Shown: piece by piece, positions 5,548 to 8,571 of the stretch
Numbering within the stretch: the first letter of the stretch is position 1
Layout of the letters: every line of letters begins with the position of its first letter
Origin: JBKJZO01 sp046715235
Lineage (GTDB): Bacteria > Actinomycetota > Actinomycetes > BP-191
NCBI GenBank assembly: GCA_046715235.1
Contig: JBKJZO010000039.1
Span: 1 to 8,571 of the forward strand
DNA length: 8,571 nt
Direction: 5' to 3'
Position numbers and translations under genes: made by a program
The notes under the pieces: generated by a model
What the model was told of the DNA's origin: nothing
The model's database searches: none
The model's input: only the letters and a program-made list of their open reading frames with translations

Positions 5548-8496
5548 ATGGCCGCCGACTCCTTCGTGCACCTGCACACGCACACCGAGTACTCCATGCT
5601 CGACGGCGCCGCGAGGGTCAAGGACCTGTTCACCGAGGCCGCCCGCATGGGCATGCCGGCGCTGGCGATGACCGACCACGGCAACATGTTCGGCGCGTTC
5701 GACTTCTACAAGCAGGGCAAGGCCGCGGGCGTGAAGCCGATCATCGGCATCGAGGCCTACCTCGCCCCTGGCAGCAGGTTCGACCGCACCAAGGTCGGGC
5801 TCGGCGGGGCCGCCGACAGCAAGGGCGACAACTACACCCACATGACGATGCTGGCGTCGTCCAACGAGGGCTACAGCAACCTGATCAGGCTCTCCAGCTT
5901 GGCCAGCCTCGAGGGCTACTACTACAAGCCGCGCATGGACCGCGAGCTGCTGAGCCGCTACGCCCGCGGCCTGATCGCGACGAGTGGCTGCGCGTCCGGG
6001 GAGGTCAACAGGCTGCTCCAGCTCGGCAACTACGCCGCCGCGCGGCAGTCGATGAGCGACTTCGCCGACATCTTCGGTGCGGGCAATTTCTACGTCGAGT
6101 TGATGGACCACGGCCTCGACATCGAGCGGCAGACGATGCCTGATCTGCTCAAGCTCGCCAAAGAGCTCGGGCTCCCCACGGTCGCCACCAACGATCTGCA
6201 CTACACGCGCCGCGAAGACTCGGTCGCCCATGAGGTGCTTCTGTGCGTGCAGACCGGCGCGACGATCGCCGACCCCAACCGGTTCAAGTTCGACGCCGAC
6301 GACTTCTACCTCAAGAGCGCCGCCGAGATGCGCGAGCTGTGGCGCGACCATCCCGACGCCTGCGACGCGACCCTCGAGATCGCGCAGCGTTGCGACCTGA
6401 CGATCGTCGAGGATGCGCGGCTGCTGCCGCATTTCCAGGTGCCCGATGGCGAGACTGAGGACAGCTGGTTGCGCAAGGAAGTCATCCGCGGCCTGCACCA
6501 GCGCTTCGGCGCCGACCCACCGGCGGAGCACCGCGCGCAGGTCGACTTCGAACTCGGCGTCATCTCGCAAATGGGATTCCCCGGCTACTTCCTGATCGTC
6601 GCCGACCTGGTGCGGTTCGCGAAGGACAGCGGCATCCGCGTCGGTCCCGGCCGTGGCTCGGCCGCCGGCTGCACGGTGTCCTACTGCCTCGGCATCACCG
6701 AGCTCGACCCGCTCAAGTACAAGCTGGTCTTCGAGCGCTTCCTCAACCCCGAGCGTGTCTCCATGCCCGACATCGACATGGACTTCGACGAGCGCCGGCG
6801 CGGCGACATGATCCGCTACGCCACGGAGAAGTACGGCGAGGAGCGCGTCGCGCAGATCGTCACCTACTCCACCATCAAGGCCAAGGCGGCCATCCGCGAC
6901 TCGTCCCGGGTCCTCGGCATGCCCTACGCGGTCGGCGACCGCATCTCCAAGCTGATGCCGGCCAACGTGATGGGCCGCGACGTTTCCCTGGGCGACTGCT
7001 TCGACGACAAGGCACCGCGCTACGGCGAAGCAGGCGAGTTGCGCAAGGCCTACGCCGACGATCCTGACGTCAAGCGGGTCATCGACACGGCCCGCGGCCT
7101 CGAGGGCCTCAAGCGACAGGCCGGCGTACACGCGGCCGGCGTCGTCATCTGCCGCGACCCGCTGATCGACCACATTCCGGTATGGCGGCGCGAAGCCGAC
7201 GGGGCGGTCATCACCCAGTTCGACATGGGCACCTGCGAGACCCTCGGTCTGCTCAAGATGGACTTCCTCGGCCTGCGCAACCTCACTGTGCTCGACGACT
7301 GCCTCGAACACATCGCCGACAACCGGGGCGAGAAGGTGGTGCTCGAAGAGGTCTCGCTCGAGGACCCCGAGCCCTATGCGCTGTTGTGCCGCGGCGACTC
7401 GATCGGCGTCTTCCAGCTCGAGGGCGGCCCGATGCGTTCGCTGATGCGCTCGCTGCAGCCCGACAACTTCGAGGACATCTCGGCGCTCATCGCGTTGTAC
7501 CGACCTGGCCCGATGGGGGTCGGTGCGCACCTCGACTACGTCGAGCGCAAGCACGGCCGTCGCCCGATTCTCCCGATCCATCGAGAGCTCGAGGAACCGC
7601 TGGCCGAGGTGCTCGGCGACACGTACGGCGTGATCGTCTACCAGGAGCAGGTCATTGCGGCCGCACAGAAGGTCGCCGGCTACACGCTCGGGCAGGCCGA
7701 CCTGCTGCGCCGGGCAATGGGCAAGAAGAAGAAGTCGATCCTCGACAAGGAATACGTCCCGTTCCGCGACGGCATGGCGGCGCAGGGCTACAGCGAGCAG
7801 GCGATCGCCAAGCTGTGGGACACGCTGATCCCGTTCGCCGACTACGCCTTCAACAAGGCGCACTCCGCCGGCTACGGGCTGGTGAGCTACTGGACGGCCT
7901 ACCTCAAGGCCAAGTACCCCAGCGAATACATGGCGGCGCTGCTCACCAGCGTCAAGGACGACAAGGACAAGAGCGCGCTCTACCTGGGCGAGTGCCGGCG
8001 CATGGGCATCAAGGTGCTGCCGCCCGACGTCAACGAGTCCGACCGCAACTACACGCCGCGCGGCACTGACATCCGCTTTGGTCTGTCGGCCATCCGCAAC
8101 GTCGGCGAGAACGTCGTCGACTCGATCATCGTGACGCGTCGCGCCAAGGGACGGTTCGCCAGTTTCGGCGACTTCCTGCGCAAGATCGAGCCGACTGCGT
8201 GCAACAAGAAGGTCGTCGAGTCGCTGATCAAGTCGGGCGCGTTCGACTCGCTCGGCCACAGCCGCAAGGGCCTGCTGCAGATCCACATCGAAGCCATCGA
8301 CCAGTGCATGGACACCAAGCGGGCCGAAGCGATCGGGCAGTTCTCGCTGTTCGGAGCGGCCGTTGACGACGACTCCGGCGACGACACCTCCGAGCTCGTC
8401 GTGCCGATGGCCGAGTGGGACAAGACGACGCTGCTCGCCTTCGAGCGGGAGATGCTCGGACTCTACGTCAGCGACCACCCGCTGTTCGGCGTCTAG
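5548..8496 (+). CDS. dnaE: DNA polymerase III alpha subunit (DnaE1), interrupted by an in-frame TAG
   Basis: Replicative DNA polymerase of the chromosomal replisome. Residues 1 to about 270 are a PHP domain with all nine expected metal ligands (H10, H12, D19, H44, E69, H98, C148, D216, H218), so 3'-5' proofreading exonuclease activity is predicted as in mycobacterial DnaE1. The polymerase core has G366PGRGSAAG, P407DIDMDFDE with catalytic D408 and D410, the third aspartate D572 in KMDFLGLRN, YRPGPMG and A767FNKAHSAGYG. A helix-hairpin-helix region lies at about 842-925. Q931FSLF935 fits the beta-clamp-binding consensus. The frame stops at TAG 8494-8496 right after LYVSDHPLFGV, giving 982 residues against about 1,170-1,190 for the family. 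The frame then continues with DnaE-like sequence to the window edge. If the stop is real, the product keeps exonuclease, polymerase and clamp-binding parts but lacks the OB fold and tau-binding C-terminus. The gene is probably transcribed from its own leader. Confidence 0.95.
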   Translation: MAADSFVHLHTHTEYSMLDGAARVKDLFTEAARMGMPALAMTDHGNMFGAFDFYKQGKAAGVKPIIGIEAYLAPGSRFDRTKVGLGGAADSKGDNYTHMTMLASSNEGYSNLIRLSSLASLEGYYYKPRMDRELLSRYARGLIATSGCASGEVNRLLQLGNYAAARQSMSDFADIFGAGNFYVELMDHGLDIERQTMPDLLKLAKELGLPTVATNDLHYTRREDSVAHEVLLCVQTGATIADPNRFKFDADDFYLKSAAEMRELWRDHPDACDATLEIAQRCDLTIVEDARLLPHFQVPDGETEDSWLRKEVIRGLHQRFGADPPAEHRAQVDFELGVISQMGFPGYFLIVADLVRFAKDSGIRVGPGRGSAAGCTVSYCLGITELDPLKYKLVFERFLNPERVSMPDIDMDFDERRRGDMIRYATEKYGEERVAQIVTYSTIKAKAAIRDSSRVLGMPYAVGDRISKLMPANVMGRDVSLGDCFDDKAPRYGEAGELRKAYADDPDVKRVIDTARGLEGLKRQAGVHAAGVVICRDPLIDHIPVWRREADGAVITQFDMGTCETLGLLKMDFLGLRNLTVLDDCLEHIADNRGEKVVLEEVSLEDPEPYALLCRGDSIGVFQLEGGPMRSLMRSLQPDNFEDISALIALYRPGPMGVGAHLDYVERKHGRRPILPIHRELEEPLAEVLGDTYGVIVYQEQVIAAAQKVAGYTLGQADLLRRAMGKKKKSILDKEYVPFRDGMAAQGYSEQAIAKLWDTLIPFADYAFNKAHSAGYGLVSYWTAYLKAKYPSEYMAALLTSVKDDKDKSALYLGECRRMGIKVLPPDVNESDRNYTPRGTDIRFGLSAIRNVGENVVDSIIVTRRAKGRFASFGDFLRKIEPTACNKKVVESLIKSGAFDSLGHSRKGLLQIHIEAIDQCMDTKRAEAIGQFSLFGAAVDDDSGDDTSELVVPMAEWDKTTLLAFEREMLGLYVSDHPLFGV

Positions 8497-8571
8497 CATG
8501 TGCTCGCCGCCAACAGCGATACGTCGATCGCGGCACTCACCGCTGAGACGGCGGCCGACGGGTCCGTCGTC
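8497..8571 (+). other. dnaE: Continuation of the dnaE frame after the TAG (runs off the right edge)
   Basis: Twenty-five codons without a stop follow the TAG in the same frame, beginning HVLAANSDTSIAAL and ending ADGSVV. DnaE1 proteins normally continue after DHPL-x-G with an E/A-H-x-LA stretch and then a D-x-SI/AI-x-x-L stretch leading into the OB fold, so this is recognisably the next piece of dnaE. It is not a new gene. A GTG at 8500, the second codon after the stop, could in principle restart translation, but no ribosome binding site stands before it. Confidence 0.8.

Noticed and set aside
5406..6143. A + strand frame starting in the dnaE leader and running into dnaE
   Set aside because: The part inside dnaE is an Arg/Pro/His-rich out-of-frame shadow, and there is no ribosome binding site or recognisable motif.
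5275..8499. Open frame of 1,074 codons on the - strand opposite dnaE
   Set aside because: It mirrors dnaE codon for codon, has no recognisable domain, and its Val/Asp/Arg/Ala-rich composition is the usual by-product of high-GC third positions in the real gene.
8480..8571. Intein or split-intein junction at the dnaE interruption
   Set aside because: No Cys/Ser-led intein block or Asn-Cys junction is seen, and the sequence on both sides joins directly as DnaE with one missing sense codon.
1..8571. CRISPR arrays, tRNA or rRNA genes, insertion sequences
   Set aside because: No regularly spaced repeats, tRNA cloverleaf-like sequence, rRNA segment, transposase-like protein or flanking target duplications were seen.

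Overview
The window is high-GC DNA with dense, mostly co-directional and overlapping genes and strong G/C bias at third codon positions. The gene order (DksA/TraR-type zinc-finger protein, lspA, an RluD-family pseudouridine synthase, then dnaE) resembles the lspA-dnaE neighbourhood I recall from Actinomycetota. The Lys/Ala/Pro-rich histone-like tail on the DksA-like protein and the DnaE1-type replicase with an intact PHP domain fit the same group. All genes read on the + strand. A genus cannot be assigned from the sequence alone.

Layout. (1) Bases 1-821: C-terminal part, or nearly all, of a DksA/TraR-like regulator, open at the left edge. (2) 818-1396: lspA, lipoprotein signal peptidase II, translationally coupled to the preceding gene and apparently starting at a non-canonical CTG. 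(3) 1393-2322: an RluD-family 23S rRNA pseudouridine synthase, coupled through a GTGA overlap. (4) 2323-2426: a 104-base spacer with a perfect 9-bp inverted repeat and a good ribosome binding site. (5) 2427-3965 and 3983-5224: a DUF1800-DUF1501 pair, both with twin-arginine signal peptides, ending at a strong hairpin (5258-5292). (6) 5225-5547: a 323-base gene-free region with that terminator-like hairpin, weak promoter-like elements and a second imperfect hairpin. (7) 5548-8496: dnaE, the replicative DNA polymerase III alpha subunit.

The most important observation is at the right end. The dnaE frame meets a single TAG at 8494-8496, but the same frame stays open for the remaining 25 codons to the window edge, and those codons still read like DnaE. 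The predicted product is 982 residues instead of roughly 1,170-1,190. It keeps the PHP exonuclease, polymerase core, helix-hairpin-helix region and internal clamp-binding motif, and loses the OB fold and C-terminal tau-binding part. TAG ends two other genes here at natural-looking C-termini, so general UAG recoding is unlikely. The options are a sequencing or assembly error, a real nonsense mutation, local readthrough, or a split gene. I see no wholly new multigene system. The DUF1800/DUF1501 exported pair is the part whose biology is least understood.
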